The notes: generated from the sequence alone by a model not told the origin. DNA of 64,000 nt from Duganella sp. BuS-21 (GCA_041874725.1 CP097466.1:5952001-6016000), one strand, 5' to 3'; shown: positions 19,470 to 28,465, counted from the stretch's first letter. Translations and numbers: made by a program.

Positions 19470-20696
19470 CTAGTGCGTGCCGAGCGACTGGCCGATATCG
19501 AGCGGCCGGATGTCGAGCCGCAGGCGCAGGATGGAGGTGCTGTACGGCGCCACCGCCGCGTAGCCGACGCTGTCGCGCGTTTTGCTCAGCGTGAACTGGA
19601 AGCCGAGCTCCGGCAGCGGCGTGTTGCGGCCGCTGGTGGCGATGCCGATCGCTTCGCTGCGGCGGTTGTGCATCAGGCTTTCCATCAGCTCGACCAGCGC
19701 GTTGCGGCCCAGGATGTCGGGCGAGAACACCGGGTCGGCCAGCAGCGCGCGGCGCGCGCCGAGCTTGCCGGCGGCCTTGGCCTCGGACGGCGTGAAGGTG
19801 TGCGTGCTGAGGTCGTACAGGTCGCCCCGGTCGAGGTAGCTGATGACGGCGTTGCTGAGGTTGAAGCCGGCGCTGGCGGCGTCGGTGGTGGCGCGCGTGA
19901 GGTCGACCAGCAGCGCGCCCTTGCTGCCGACGATTTCGACCCGGCGGCGGCCGTCCACCACCATGGCGGTGTTTTCGTCGATGCCGAGGCCGTACTTATA
20001 GCCTTTCTTGAGCATGGCCGGGATCATGCGGGCGAAACGGCCGCGCACCAGGAAGTGCTGATCGACGAACACGTCGTCGCCGATGAAGCCGAGGCCGGGG
20101 GCGATTTCCTCGCCCTCGCGCACGCCGCCGCGCAGGGTGGCGAACACGGTCTTGGGGGCGTAAAACATGGTGCTGCTCATGACGGCGGCGCCGGCGCTGT
20201 TGCCGGCCACCACGCCGCCCTTGCGGTAAACCTCCCACACGGCCTCCAGCACGGCGCTGCGGCTGCCGTCGGCGCGCACCAGCGCTTGCGTGATGCGGGC
20301 CTGGTCGCCGCCCGAGAAGAACACGCCGCCGGCGCCGCGCACGGCGTCGGCCAGCAGCGGGTCCTCGGCGGCCTTGCGGTAGTCGCTGTCGGCCAGCTTG
20401 ACCGCCAACGGTATCTGGAAGGCGTCGGCGCCATAGCGGTTGAGATAATCGACAATCGCAGCCGCCACCGGCGCCGGATCGGCTGCGGCCGACGCAAACA
20501 CGGCGATGCGCGCGCCTTTGCCCCCCGCCAGCGCGACGATGCGCTGCCAGACAGCGTCATTGTCGGGCTTCAAGCCACCGCCGATGATGACCAGCGAACC
20601 TTTGGACGACGATGGCGTGGCCGCAGGCGCGGCAGCCACCACCGGCACGGCCAGCATCAGTGCTGCGTGGAGCAGAAATTTGAGGGCCATGCGCAT
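19470..20696 (-). CDS. exported cyanophycinase (peptidase S51), copy 1
   Basis: 408 residues from the Met preceded by GGAG six bases upstream; the longer frame adds four residues. A signal peptide precedes KGSLVIIGGGLKPDN, the typical start of cyanophycinase. Further motifs: GVFFSGGDQARIT, the nucleophile serine in VAGNSAGAAVMS (~165-175), and GLGFIGDDVFVDQHFLVRGRFARMI, GLGIDENTAMVV near the active site. Cyanophycinases cleave multi-L-arginyl-poly-L-aspartate into beta-Asp-Arg dipeptides; the signal peptide implies extracytoplasmic substrate, as in secreted CphE-type enzymes. ~45% similar by eye to the neighbouring copy 2. Confidence 0.88.
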   Translation of the reverse strand: MRMALKFLLHAALMLAVPVVAAAPAATPSSSKGSLVIIGGGLKPDNDAVWQRIVALAGGKGARIAVFASAAADPAPVAAAIVDYLNRYGADAFQIPLAVKLADSDYRKAAEDPLLADAVRGAGGVFFSGGDQARITQALVRADGSRSAVLEAVWEVYRKGGVVAGNSAGAAVMSSTMFYAPKTVFATLRGGVREGEEIAPGLGFIGDDVFVDQHFLVRGRFARMIPAMLKKGYKYGLGIDENTAMVVDGRRRVEIVGSKGALLVDLTRATTDAASAGFNLSNAVISYLDRGDLYDLSTHTFTPSEAKAAGKLGARRALLADPVFSPDILGRNALVELMESLMHNRRSEAIGIATSGRNTPLPELGFQFTLSKTRDSVGYAAVAPYSTSILRLRLDIRPLDIGQSLGTH

Positions 20697-20744
20697 GAGG
20701 GGCTCCATCGATTTTAGTACTGCGCGATTCGCACCCCGAACCTG

Positions 20745-20770
20745 AGGGTGACCCCGTACGGGGTCACCCT
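20745..20770. terminator. 26-bp perfect palindrome between the two cyanophycinase genes
   Basis: AGGGTGACCCCGT (745-757) and ACGGGGTCACCCT (758-770) are exact complements with no intervening loop. It belongs to the same GGGTC-rich hairpin group as 676-749, 17220-17314 and 52502-52527. It lies ~94 bp after copy 2 and ~50 bp before copy 1, and may attenuate read-through between them. Confidence 0.6.
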
Positions 20771-20863
20771 GGCCGCTGCGATGTGCGGGTTGGGGTGGTG
20801 CCGCGCGCTTTTACGGCGACATGCAGGGTCAACCCCATTAATATACCCGAATGCGCGCCAGCG

Positions 20864-22183
20864 CTAGCGGTAGCGGTACAGCGGCTGCTGCAGCTGGATC
20901 GGCCGGATGTCCATGCGCAGCTTGAGCACGGAATACGCCTCGACCTCGGTCGAGCTGTAGCCGACGCTGTTGATGGTCTTGCTGAAGCGGAATTCGAAGC
21001 CGAGCTCCGGGTTGAAGTCGCGCGGATTGCCGAAGGCGATGCCGATGGCGTCCTGCTGGGCGTTGTCGATCAGGTTGACCATCAGGTCCAGCACCGCGTT
21101 GTTGCCGAGGATGTCGTTGGTGTAGACCGGCTCGCGGGTGTCGGGCTGGTTCGGGTCGAGCTTGTTGTCGGCCTTGTCCGGCGACGGCGTGAATTCGCGC
21201 GTGACCAGGTTGAACTTGTCGCCCCGGTCCAGATAGCTGATGGTGGCGTTGGAAATATTAAAACCCTTGATGCCGCGGTCGGTGATCGCCGCCGACAAGT
21301 CCAGCAGCAGCGCGCCGCTGTAGCCGATGATCTCGACGTCGCGGCGGGCGTTGACCACCATGGCGGTGTTCTCGTCGATGCCGAGGCCGACCTGGTAGCC
21401 CTTCTTCAGCATCACCGGGATCATGCGCGCGAAACGGCCGCGCACCAGCAAGTGCTGGTCGACGAATACATCCTCGCCGATGAAGCCCAGGCCCGGCGCG
21501 ATTTCGTGGCCGTCGTTGACGCCCTGTTTCAGCATGTCGAGCGTGGACTTGGCGTCGTAAAACATGGTGGTGCTCATGATGGCGGCGCCGGCGCTGGAGC
21601 CGGCCAGCACGCCGCCGTCGCGGTAGACGTCCCACACCGCGTCCAGCGCGGCCGTGTGGCTGCCGTCCGGGCGCACCAGCGCGCGCGTGATGCGGGCCTG
21701 GTCGCCGCCGGTGAAGTAAATCCCGGTGGCCGAGTGGATCGCCGCCACCACTTCCGGGTCTTCGGCGGCCTTGCGGTAGTCGCTATTGGGCCAGGTGACG
21801 CCGAGCGGAATGGCGAAGGCCTGGGCGCCGTACTGGTTGAGCTTGTTGACGGTGGCCTGGGCGGCGTTTTCCGGGTTGATCGAAGCCGAGCCGAATACGC
21901 CGATGCGCGCACCCTTGCCGCCGGCCAGCTGCACGATGCGCTGCCAGACCTCGGCGTTCTCGGTGCGCAGGCCGCCGCCGATGATGACCAGATTGCCGGC
22001 CGGCGGCGCCAGCACCGGCTTCGGTGGCGGCACCGCCTTGGCCGGCTTGATGCTCTTGCCCGGCACCACGACCTTGGGCACGGGCGTGGTGGTGGCCGCC
22101 TGCGCGGCGCCGGCCGCCAGCAGCAGCCATAGCATGCACCAGCGCATGCACAGTTGCGCCAGCGTCAAACCCGTTACTTTCAT
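20864..22183 (-). CDS. exported cyanophycinase (peptidase S51), copy 2
   Basis: 439 residues starting MKVTGLTLAQLCMRW, preceded by GGAAGGGG; the longer frame (9 more residues) lacks such a site. Signal peptide with cleavage near AAQA/ATT, then a Pro/Lys-rich spacer (PVPKVVVPGKSIKPAKA). The catalytic part has NLVIIGGGLRTEN, IYFTGGDQARIT and the nucleophile in LAGSSAGAAIMS. Same active-site segments as copy 1 (GEDVFVDQHLLVRGRFARMI). It follows the TonB-dependent receptor by 91 bp on the same strand, so co-transcription is likely. Extracytoplasmic cleavage of cyanophycin-like polymer is inferred. Confidence 0.88.
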   Translation of the reverse strand: MKVTGLTLAQLCMRWCMLWLLLAAGAAQAATTTPVPKVVVPGKSIKPAKAVPPPKPVLAPPAGNLVIIGGGLRTENAEVWQRIVQLAGGKGARIGVFGSASINPENAAQATVNKLNQYGAQAFAIPLGVTWPNSDYRKAAEDPEVVAAIHSATGIYFTGGDQARITRALVRPDGSHTAALDAVWDVYRDGGVLAGSSAGAAIMSTTMFYDAKSTLDMLKQGVNDGHEIAPGLGFIGEDVFVDQHLLVRGRFARMIPVMLKKGYQVGLGIDENTAMVVNARRDVEIIGYSGALLLDLSAAITDRGIKGFNISNATISYLDRGDKFNLVTREFTPSPDKADNKLDPNQPDTREPVYTNDILGNNAVLDLMVNLIDNAQQDAIGIAFGNPRDFNPELGFEFRFSKTINSVGYSSTEVEAYSVLKLRMDIRPIQLQQPLYRYR

Positions 22184-22274
22184 GTTCCCCTTCCGATGAT
22201 GCCAGCCCAATGCCAGATGATACCAAGCAATTGCTTAAAACCGCATTACTCTCCGTGTAAATTACTCGTTGCAA

Positions 22275-25010
22275 TTACTTGAACGCATAATTGACACTGG
22301 CGTAGAAGCGGCGGCCACGCACATCGGTGTAGGTCGGGTCGTAACCGGAAATGAAGTGGTAGGCCTGGTTTGAGTACGGCGGCGCCTTGTCGGCCAGGTT
22401 TTGCACGCCGGCGCGCACCTTGATGGCCTTGGTCGCCTGCCAGGCGCCGGTCAGGTCCCACAGCGAGTAGGAACTGACGCGGTTGGGCGCGACCACGCTG
22501 CCGTCGTCGAGGTTGATGGCCGAGTTCTGGTCCTGGTAGCCGCTCGAATAGGTGTTGGCCAGGGTGGCGGCGAACGGGCCGTAGTCCCAGTCCAGATTGA
22601 TCGAATGGCGCCAGCGCTGCACCACGCCGTCCGTGACGAAGCGGCCCAGGTTGCTGATATAGCTGCCACCCTTCTCGTTCTGCAGCTTGGAGTCGGTGAC
22701 GTAGGTGCCCGACAGGCGGCCGCCGAAATTGCCGAGGAAGGTTTTCACGCCTTTGTAGTCGATCGTCAAATCCAGGCCCGAGGCCTTCTGGGCGCCGCGA
22801 TTTTCCTTGTACAGGTCGATGTACTCGATGTACAGGTCTTCGTCGCGGTGGATCAGGTCGGCGTACTTGGTGGTGTTGGCCAGCAGCACGTCGTCGCCGA
22901 TCTCGGCGATCAGGTCGGTGCGCTTGATGGTCCAGTAGTCGAGCGAGAGCATCACCTGCTTGCTCGGCTGCAGCACCATGCCGACCGAGCCCTGGCGGCT
23001 GCGCTCCGGTTTCAGGTTCGGGTTCGAGTAGCGGTGTGTCTCCCACGCCTCGGCGCAGTCAGCGTAGTTGTTGTCGACCGTGGCGCAGTACACCGGGTCG
23101 GGCAGGATGGCCATGCCGCGCACCTGCATCGGGCGGTACAGGTCGGTCATCGACGGCGCCCGGAAGCCGCGTCCGGCCGAGGCGCGGAACAGCATGCTCT
23201 TGGTCGGCATGTAGCTGAGGCCGATTTTCGGGCTGGCGGCGCCGCCCACCACCTGGTAGTGGTCGTAGCGGGCCGAGACCTGCGCTTCGATCTGCTTGGT
23301 GAGCGGCAGCAGCAGCTCGCCGAACACGGCCTTGACGTTGCGCGCGTAGCTGGTGGCCTGGCCGCCGTCGGGCGCCGGGTCGTTGTTGATGTTGTCGCTC
23401 ATCAGCAGGGCCGAGGGGTTGTAGTCGGTCTTTTCGCGCCGCACTTCGGCGCCGACCGCCAGCATGGCGTCGCCGCCGGCCAGCGTGCCGACCGCGTGCG
23501 ACAGCTTGCCGTCGAGCGAGTCCATGGTGCCGCGCGCGTGGCGCACTTCCTGGTTGACCTGGATGCTGTTGATCAAGTCCAGGCCGGCCTGGCTGGACGG
23601 GCCGAACGGGTTGATCAGGCCGCTCTGGATGCCTGCTTCCAGCTTGTCGCGCAGCAGGTAGCCGTGGGTGTCGCGGTCCTTGACCACGTTGACGCTGTGG
23701 TTGAAGCCGACGTCGTAGTCCCAGCCGTTGTGGCTGCCGGTCCAGCCGAGCACGTAGCGCTGGCTTTCGCTGATCAGCTCGGAGGTGCGGCGGCCGGCCT
23801 CGCTCAGGCGCAGGCGCAGCTCGACTTCGCCGTCGTCGCCGGCCTCCTCGCCGCCGAGGTCGTAGCCGGCCAGCGCCGGAACGCGGCTGTAGTCGATATA
23901 GACGCCGTTGATGCGCGCCGACGAGGCCGCGTACCAGGTTTTTGCGCGGCTCAGCGCCACCTCGGCGTACAGCTGGTTCTCGCTGTTCAGTTGCAGCACG
24001 CCGCGCGACAGGAAGTTGGCCTTCTCCGATTTCGGATACAGCTCGGTGTCGCCCATATAGTTATAGGTGCAGGCGTCGACGCCGCCGGTGCCGTTGGGCA
24101 GGTAGACGTTGGCCGGGGCCGAGCAGGTCGGGATCGACGGGTTGATGGTGCGGTTGGTCAGCGGCTTGCCGTTGAGGGTGAAGCCGTGGTCGTTCAGGTA
24201 GTCGCGCTGACCGCTGGTGAGGCGGATATTGGCCGGCGAGGTGATGCCCGAAAGCAGGTGCGGCAAGCGCTCGGCGATGTGCAAATCGTTGATGAAGCTG
24301 CGCTGGGCCGTGCTAAGGGCGTCGGTGCGCTGGAAGTCGAGCACGGCGAACACATTGTAACCGTCCTTGGACAGGTCGCCGTGGCCGGCGGTCAGGCTGG
24401 CGGTGCGCTTGCCGGCGCCGCCTTCGCGGGTTTTCAGGCCGTAGGCGTTGACGTCGACGCCCTGGAAGTCCTTGCGCGTGATGAAGTTGATCACGCCGCC
24501 GATGGCGTCGGTGCCGTACAGCGCCGAGGCGCCGTCGAGCAGCACTTCGACGCGGGCGATGGCGGCCGCCGGGATGTTGTTGAGGTCGACGCCGGTTTCG
24601 TCGCCGGGCGAGGCGAAGTTGGCCATGCGGCGGCCGTTCAGCAGCACCAGGGTCGAGGAGGTGCCGATGCCGCGCAGGTTGGCGCTGTTGAAGCCGCGCT
24701 GGTCCTTGCCGTCGGTGATCGAGACGCCGTCGGTCAGGCCGCCGACGTTGGCCGACAGGCGGGCCAGGATTTCGCTGGCGGTGGTGACGCCGACCTTGTC
24801 GATCTCTTCGCGCGTGATGACCTGCACCGGCAAGGCGGTTTCCGACTCGATGCGCTTGATGGCCGAGCCGGTGATTTCCACGCGCGGCAGCGGCGCGGCG
24901 GCGGCCGGCGCGTCCGCCGCGTTCTGCGCCATGGCGCTGCCGAGCAAACCGGCCGCCGCCCCTACGCCCAGCGCCAGCCGCACGGCGCGCGTCATCCTGG
25001 TATTGCGCAT
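22275..25010 (-). CDS. TonB-dependent outer-membrane receptor
   Basis: 911 residues from the ATG preceded by GGGGAGAG; the longer frame adds 19 residues without support. Signal peptide MRNTRMTRAVRLALGVGAAAGLLGSAMAQ, then a plug domain with ITGSAIKRIESE, TASEILARL, NLRGIGTSSTLVLLNGRRM and GTDAIGGVINFIT, and a ~750-residue beta-barrel. The plug type (GSxIKR...R) is that of proteobacterial receptors for peptides and carbohydrates rather than classical siderophore receptors. Given the two cyanophycinases downstream and the deacylase/transporter genes divergent from it, import of cyanophycin fragments or related dipeptides is a reasonable inference, not shown. Confidence 0.9.
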   Translation of the reverse strand: MRNTRMTRAVRLALGVGAAAGLLGSAMAQNAADAPAAAAPLPRVEITGSAIKRIESETALPVQVITREEIDKVGVTTASEILARLSANVGGLTDGVSITDGKDQRGFNSANLRGIGTSSTLVLLNGRRMANFASPGDETGVDLNNIPAAAIARVEVLLDGASALYGTDAIGGVINFITRKDFQGVDVNAYGLKTREGGAGKRTASLTAGHGDLSKDGYNVFAVLDFQRTDALSTAQRSFINDLHIAERLPHLLSGITSPANIRLTSGQRDYLNDHGFTLNGKPLTNRTINPSIPTCSAPANVYLPNGTGGVDACTYNYMGDTELYPKSEKANFLSRGVLQLNSENQLYAEVALSRAKTWYAASSARINGVYIDYSRVPALAGYDLGGEEAGDDGEVELRLRLSEAGRRTSELISESQRYVLGWTGSHNGWDYDVGFNHSVNVVKDRDTHGYLLRDKLEAGIQSGLINPFGPSSQAGLDLINSIQVNQEVRHARGTMDSLDGKLSHAVGTLAGGDAMLAVGAEVRREKTDYNPSALLMSDNINNDPAPDGGQATSYARNVKAVFGELLLPLTKQIEAQVSARYDHYQVVGGAASPKIGLSYMPTKSMLFRASAGRGFRAPSMTDLYRPMQVRGMAILPDPVYCATVDNNYADCAEAWETHRYSNPNLKPERSRQGSVGMVLQPSKQVMLSLDYWTIKRTDLIAEIGDDVLLANTTKYADLIHRDEDLYIEYIDLYKENRGAQKASGLDLTIDYKGVKTFLGNFGGRLSGTYVTDSKLQNEKGGSYISNLGRFVTDGVVQRWRHSINLDWDYGPFAATLANTYSSGYQDQNSAINLDDGSVVAPNRVSSYSLWDLTGAWQATKAIKVRAGVQNLADKAPPYSNQAYHFISGYDPTYTDVRGRRFYASVNYAFK

Positions 25011-25171
25011 ATTCTCTCCCCGATGTTTGATATGTAAATAATTCATTTCAGCTAACTGTACGCACATGTCGCCTAAAACTCAAGAAAGCACGCCGCCTTT
25101 CTCCAGTGTGCGATTTACTTTGTGAAAATAGTGCTACATACTCAATGCTTTACGAACACGCAGGGCACGCC

Positions 25172-26311
25172 ATGCAAGCCATCACTCATCCGCTCTCGGG
25201 CGCACACGCGAATGCCGCGTATGCGCTCACCAGTTTCCACTTCGGCACGCCGGGCACCGGCAAGAAGGTGTATATCCAGGGTTCGCTGCACGCCGACGAG
25301 GTGCCGGGCATGCTGGTGGCGCAATGCCTGCGCACCGAGCTGACCGCGCTGGAGGCGGCCGGCAAGGTCAACGGCGAGGTCATCCTGGTGCCGGCGGCCA
25401 ATCCGATCGGCCTGGCGCAAGCCATCCACGGCGCCGCCTTCGGCCGCTTCGACCTGACCACCGGGGTCAACTTCAACCGCGCCTACAAGCACGTGGCCAA
25501 CGACCTCAAGAAGTCGCTCGAAGGCCGGCTGACGCAGGATGCGGCGGCCAATGTGGCGCTGATCCGCGACCATGCGCGCGCCTCGATCGCCGACTGGAAG
25601 CCGGCCACGGATGCGGAAACGCTGAAGAAAACCCTGATGACTTTGGCGATCGACGCCGACATCGTGCTCGACCTGCATTGCGACAACGAGGCCGTGCTGC
25701 ACATCTACGCCGGCACGCCGCTGGCCGAGGCCATCGCGCCGCTGTCGGCCATCCTCGGCTCGCACGCCACGCTGCTGGCCCTGGAGGCCGGCGGCGAGCC
25801 CTTCGACGAAGCCTGCAGCCGCCTGTGGTGGGATCTCGACCAGCATTTCGCGCACCGGTTCCCGATTCCGCCGGCCTGCCTGTCGACCACGATCGAGCTG
25901 CGCGGCGAGATGGAAGTCAGCTACGCGCTGGCGCGCAAGGACGCCGCCGGACTACTGCAATTCCTCACGCTGCAAGGCGTGCTGAATGCGGGCGACGCCG
26001 CCGCGCAGGCCGCCGCCGCCGTGCTGCCGGCGCCGCTGTGCCAGGCCACGCCGCTGGAAGGCGTGGAACCGGTGTACGCGCCGCATGCCGGCATCCTGAT
26101 CTACACGCGCGAACTCGGCGCGCAAGTGGCGGCCGGCGATGCGCTGGCCGACCTGATCGATCCGGTCAGCGGCGAGACCACGGTGCTGCGGGCGGCGGTG
26201 GACGGCGTGTTTTTCGCACGCTCCGCGCACCGCCATGTGATCCGCGGCATGAACGTCGGCAAGGTCGCCGGCGCCAAGGCTTATCGTGAGGGCGACCTGC
26301 TGAGCGCATGA
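25172..26311 (+). CDS. M14-family deacylase (succinylglutamate desuccinylase / aspartoacylase-like)
   Basis: 379 residues from the ATG with AGGG six bases upstream. Zinc ligands are His40 and Glu43 in GSLHADEVPG and His169 in LDLHCDNEA; NFNRAYKH supplies the substrate Asn-Arg pair. Catalytic Glu lies in TIELRGEMEV. The C-terminal ~80 residues form a beta/biotinyl-like domain (APHAGILIYTRELGAQVAAGDALADLIDP). The family removes acyl groups from amino acids or dipeptides; the exact substrate is unknown. The stop overlaps the transporter gene start by 4 bp (ATGA), so the two form an operon. Confidence 0.85.
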   Translation: MQAITHPLSGAHANAAYALTSFHFGTPGTGKKVYIQGSLHADEVPGMLVAQCLRTELTALEAAGKVNGEVILVPAANPIGLAQAIHGAAFGRFDLTTGVNFNRAYKHVANDLKKSLEGRLTQDAAANVALIRDHARASIADWKPATDAETLKKTLMTLAIDADIVLDLHCDNEAVLHIYAGTPLAEAIAPLSAILGSHATLLALEAGGEPFDEACSRLWWDLDQHFAHRFPIPPACLSTTIELRGEMEVSYALARKDAAGLLQFLTLQGVLNAGDAAAQAAAAVLPAPLCQATPLEGVEPVYAPHAGILIYTRELGAQVAAGDALADLIDPVSGETTVLRAAVDGVFFARSAHRHVIRGMNVGKVAGAKAYREGDLLSA

Positions 26312-27735
26312 CTATGAGCACCAACAATATGACCACCGACACCAAGAAAAAATTCAAACTCCCGCATACCTTCGTCCTGCTGTTCATTATTCTGGCGCTG
26401 ATCGCGGCGGCAACGTGGCTGGTGCCTGGAGGTAAATACGACACGCATCTGGTCAACGGCAAGCAGCTGATCAACCCGGACAGCTTCCATTACATCGCCA
26501 GCGCGCCGCAGGGACTGGTGGCGCTGATGAAAGCGCCGATCAAGGGCTTCGTCGAGGCCGCCCAGATCATCGGCTTCGTGCTGATCGTCGGCGGCGCCTT
26601 CGCGGTGCTGCAAAAGACCGAAGCCATCGACTCGATGATCAAGTCGCTGGCCAAGGCGCATGAGAGTTCGGTGTTCATCCAGAAGGCGCTGATCCCGGTG
26701 TTCGTCACCATGTTCTCGATCGGCGGCGCCACCTTCGGCATGAACGAGGAGGCGATACCGTTTATCCTGATCTTCGTGCCGCTGGCGCTGGCGCTCGGCT
26801 ACGACACGGTGACCGGCGTCTCGATTCCCTTCCTCGGCTCGCAGGTGGGCTTTTCGGCGGCGTTTTTGAATCCGTTCAACGTCGGCATCGCCCAGGGCAT
26901 CGCCGGCGTGCCGGTGTTCTCCGGTTGGGGCTACCGCCTGATCGTGTGGGCCATCGCCACCACGGTGACCGTGCTGTTCCTGATGTGGTACGCGGCGCGC
27001 GTGAAGAAGCATCCGGCGCTCAGCCCGACCTATGCGCTGGACCTGGAGAAGCGCAAGGACTTGCCGGCAGGCGGCGTGGCCGACTTCCACGGCATGACCG
27101 CACGCCACAAGCTGGTGCTGTGGATCTTCGCCGGTTCGCTGGTGGTGATGGTGGCCGGCGTGGTGCACTACGACTGGTATATCGATGAAATCGCCGCGCT
27201 GTTCCTGACCATGGCCATCGTCATCGGGCTGGTGGGGCGGCTCGATTCGACCCAGATCGTCGAGGGCTTCATGCAGGGCGCGCGCGACCTGGTGGGCACG
27301 GCGCTGGTGATCGCGCTGGCGCGCGGCACCTTGGTGCTGGCGCGCGACGCCCACATCATCGACACCATGCTGCATGAGCTGATGCCGCTGGTGCAGTCGG
27401 CGCATCCGGTGTTCGCGGCGTGGAAGATGTTCGGCATCCAGACCGTGATCAACTTCTTCATCCATTCGGGCAGCGGCCAGGCCGCGCTGACCATGCCGAT
27501 CATGGCGCCGCTGGCCGATCTGGTGGGCGTGACGCGCCAGACCGCGATCCTGGCGTTCCAGTTCGGCGAGTTCACCACGCCGATGATCCCGACTTCCGGC
27601 ATCACGGTCGGCGTGTTGGCCCTGGCGCGCATTCCATGGATCACCTGGGCCAAGTGGATGATTCCGCTGCAGCTGATCTACGCGGTGCTGGCGCTGGCGC
27701 TGCTGGTGCCGCCGTGCCTGATGAACTGGCAGTAG
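26308..27735 (+). CDS. YfcC-family membrane transporter (basic amino acid / C4-dicarboxylate-carrier type)
   Basis: 475 residues with about 11-12 transmembrane helices starting at FVLLFIILALIAAATWLVPGGKYD, the typical YfcC/ArcD-like start. TFGMNEEAIPFILIFVPLALALGYD and HSGSGQAALTMPIMAPLADL are the two pseudo-symmetric re-entrant segments of this superfamily. YfcC members are annotated as arginine/ornithine or basic amino acid carriers, but direct evidence is scarce. Coupling by ATGA overlap to the M14 deacylase suggests uptake or exchange of the product. Stop is 50 bp before the repeat element at 27778. Confidence 0.85.
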   Translation: MTMSTNNMTTDTKKKFKLPHTFVLLFIILALIAAATWLVPGGKYDTHLVNGKQLINPDSFHYIASAPQGLVALMKAPIKGFVEAAQIIGFVLIVGGAFAVLQKTEAIDSMIKSLAKAHESSVFIQKALIPVFVTMFSIGGATFGMNEEAIPFILIFVPLALALGYDTVTGVSIPFLGSQVGFSAAFLNPFNVGIAQGIAGVPVFSGWGYRLIVWAIATTVTVLFLMWYAARVKKHPALSPTYALDLEKRKDLPAGGVADFHGMTARHKLVLWIFAGSLVVMVAGVVHYDWYIDEIAALFLTMAIVIGLVGRLDSTQIVEGFMQGARDLVGTALVIALARGTLVLARDAHIIDTMLHELMPLVQSAHPVFAAWKMFGIQTVINFFIHSGSGQAALTMPIMAPLADLVGVTRQTAILAFQFGEFTTPMIPTSGITVGVLALARIPWITWAKWMIPLQLIYAVLALALLVPPCLMNWQ

Positions 27736-27777
27736 GCTTTCCGGGTATATACGTGCCGGTGTCCCTTCCGGGACGAC

Positions 27778-27909
27778 GACTATTTTCGCCTATTTTAGCC
27801 TGCAAAATGCCTGCATTTGTAACAGCGAGAAGCCCGTTCTCATAGGGAGCCCGCTTGCAAGCGCGCGAAATTGTAGGCAATCCACAGGCAGAAACAGGCG
27901 AAAACAGGC
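27778..27909 (+). repeat. phased GCCT element, copy A
   Basis: Left side: GACT (27778, degenerate), GCCT at 27788, 27798 and 27809 (steps of 10, 10, 11). Right side, inverted: AGGC at 27875, 27886, 27896 and 27906 (steps 11, 10, 10). The repeats sit in A/T-rich 10-mers such as GCCTATTTTA and CAGGCGAAAA. The core has TTGTAACAG (27817-27825), 15 bp, then CATAGGGA (27841-27848), followed by a 12-bp palindrome CGCTTGCAAGCG (27852-27863) not found in copy B. It fills the gap between convergent yfcC-type and GNAT genes. Function unknown. Confidence 0.8.
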
Positions 27910-27944
27910 AACCTCTCGGGAGGAGCACCCCAAGGTATGCACGC

Positions 27945-28370
27945 TCAGTTGGCGTAAATATTCGGGAAGTAGCGCTCCATCAGCGTTGCCGGGCGGGACG
28001 GGGCGGTGAAGCCGTAGCGGGCGTACAGCTCGTGGCCGTCGCTGGTGGCCAGCATGAAGCGGCGCAGGCCCTGCAGGTCGGGATGCGCCAGCACCGCCTC
28101 CAGCAGCGCCTTGCCTACCCCCTTGCCGCGCGCCTCCTCAACGACAAACACATCGGCCAGATAAGCGAAGGTGGCGCGGTCGGTGGTCACCCTGGCGAAC
28201 CCGACCTGCCGGCCATTGAGATACGCGCCGAAACACAGGGAATGAGTGATGGCCCGCTCCACCGTGGCGCGCGGAATGCCGATGGCCCAGGTCGAGCGCT
28301 CGCTCAGGAAGGCGTGGATCAGCGGGACGTCGAGCGCCTCGCGGTCGGTGCTGATGTGCAGCTTGCTCAT
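27945..28370 (-). CDS. GNAT-family N-acetyltransferase
   Basis: 141 residues starting MSKLHISTDREALD; a start three codons earlier (28379) is equally possible, and the longer open frame has no ribosome site. The acetyl-CoA-binding motif A reads VFVVEEARGKGVGKALLEAVLAH (Q/R-x-x-G-x-G/A as RGKGVG). HELYARYGF near the end is the usual motif B. Acceptor substrate unknown; this sub-family acts on small amines or amino acids in other bacteria. It diverges from argH, sharing a ~95-bp promoter region. Confidence 0.85.
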   Translation of the reverse strand: MSKLHISTDREALDVPLIHAFLSERSTWAIGIPRATVERAITHSLCFGAYLNGRQVGFARVTTDRATFAYLADVFVVEEARGKGVGKALLEAVLAHPDLQGLRRFMLATSDGHELYARYGFTAPSRPATLMERYFPNIYAN

Positions 28371-28423
28371 GTTTTCCATAATCAAAAAGACAAGGTTGAC
28401 GTATTTTAGTGCAGATCGCGGTT

Positions 28424-28429
28424 TATAAT
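28424..28429 (+). promoter_or_regulatory. -10 box of the argH promoter
   Basis: TATAAT lies 36 bp upstream of the argH ATG. The hexamer 17 bp before it (GTATTT) is a poor -35; TTGACG at 28396 is 22 bp away. No Shine-Dalgarno is visible before argH, so the leader is short. Confidence 0.5.
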
Positions 28430-28465
28430 CGCTGTTGATCCTACGCGCACCCACACTATTTGACT

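Noticed and set aside
27778..27909. GCCT repeats as a CRISPR array or integron attC site
   Set aside because: Units are only ~4-10 bp with no spacers, and arms are inverted. The attC rule (RYYYAAC with its complement) is met by GTCTAAC only in copy B and not in copy A.
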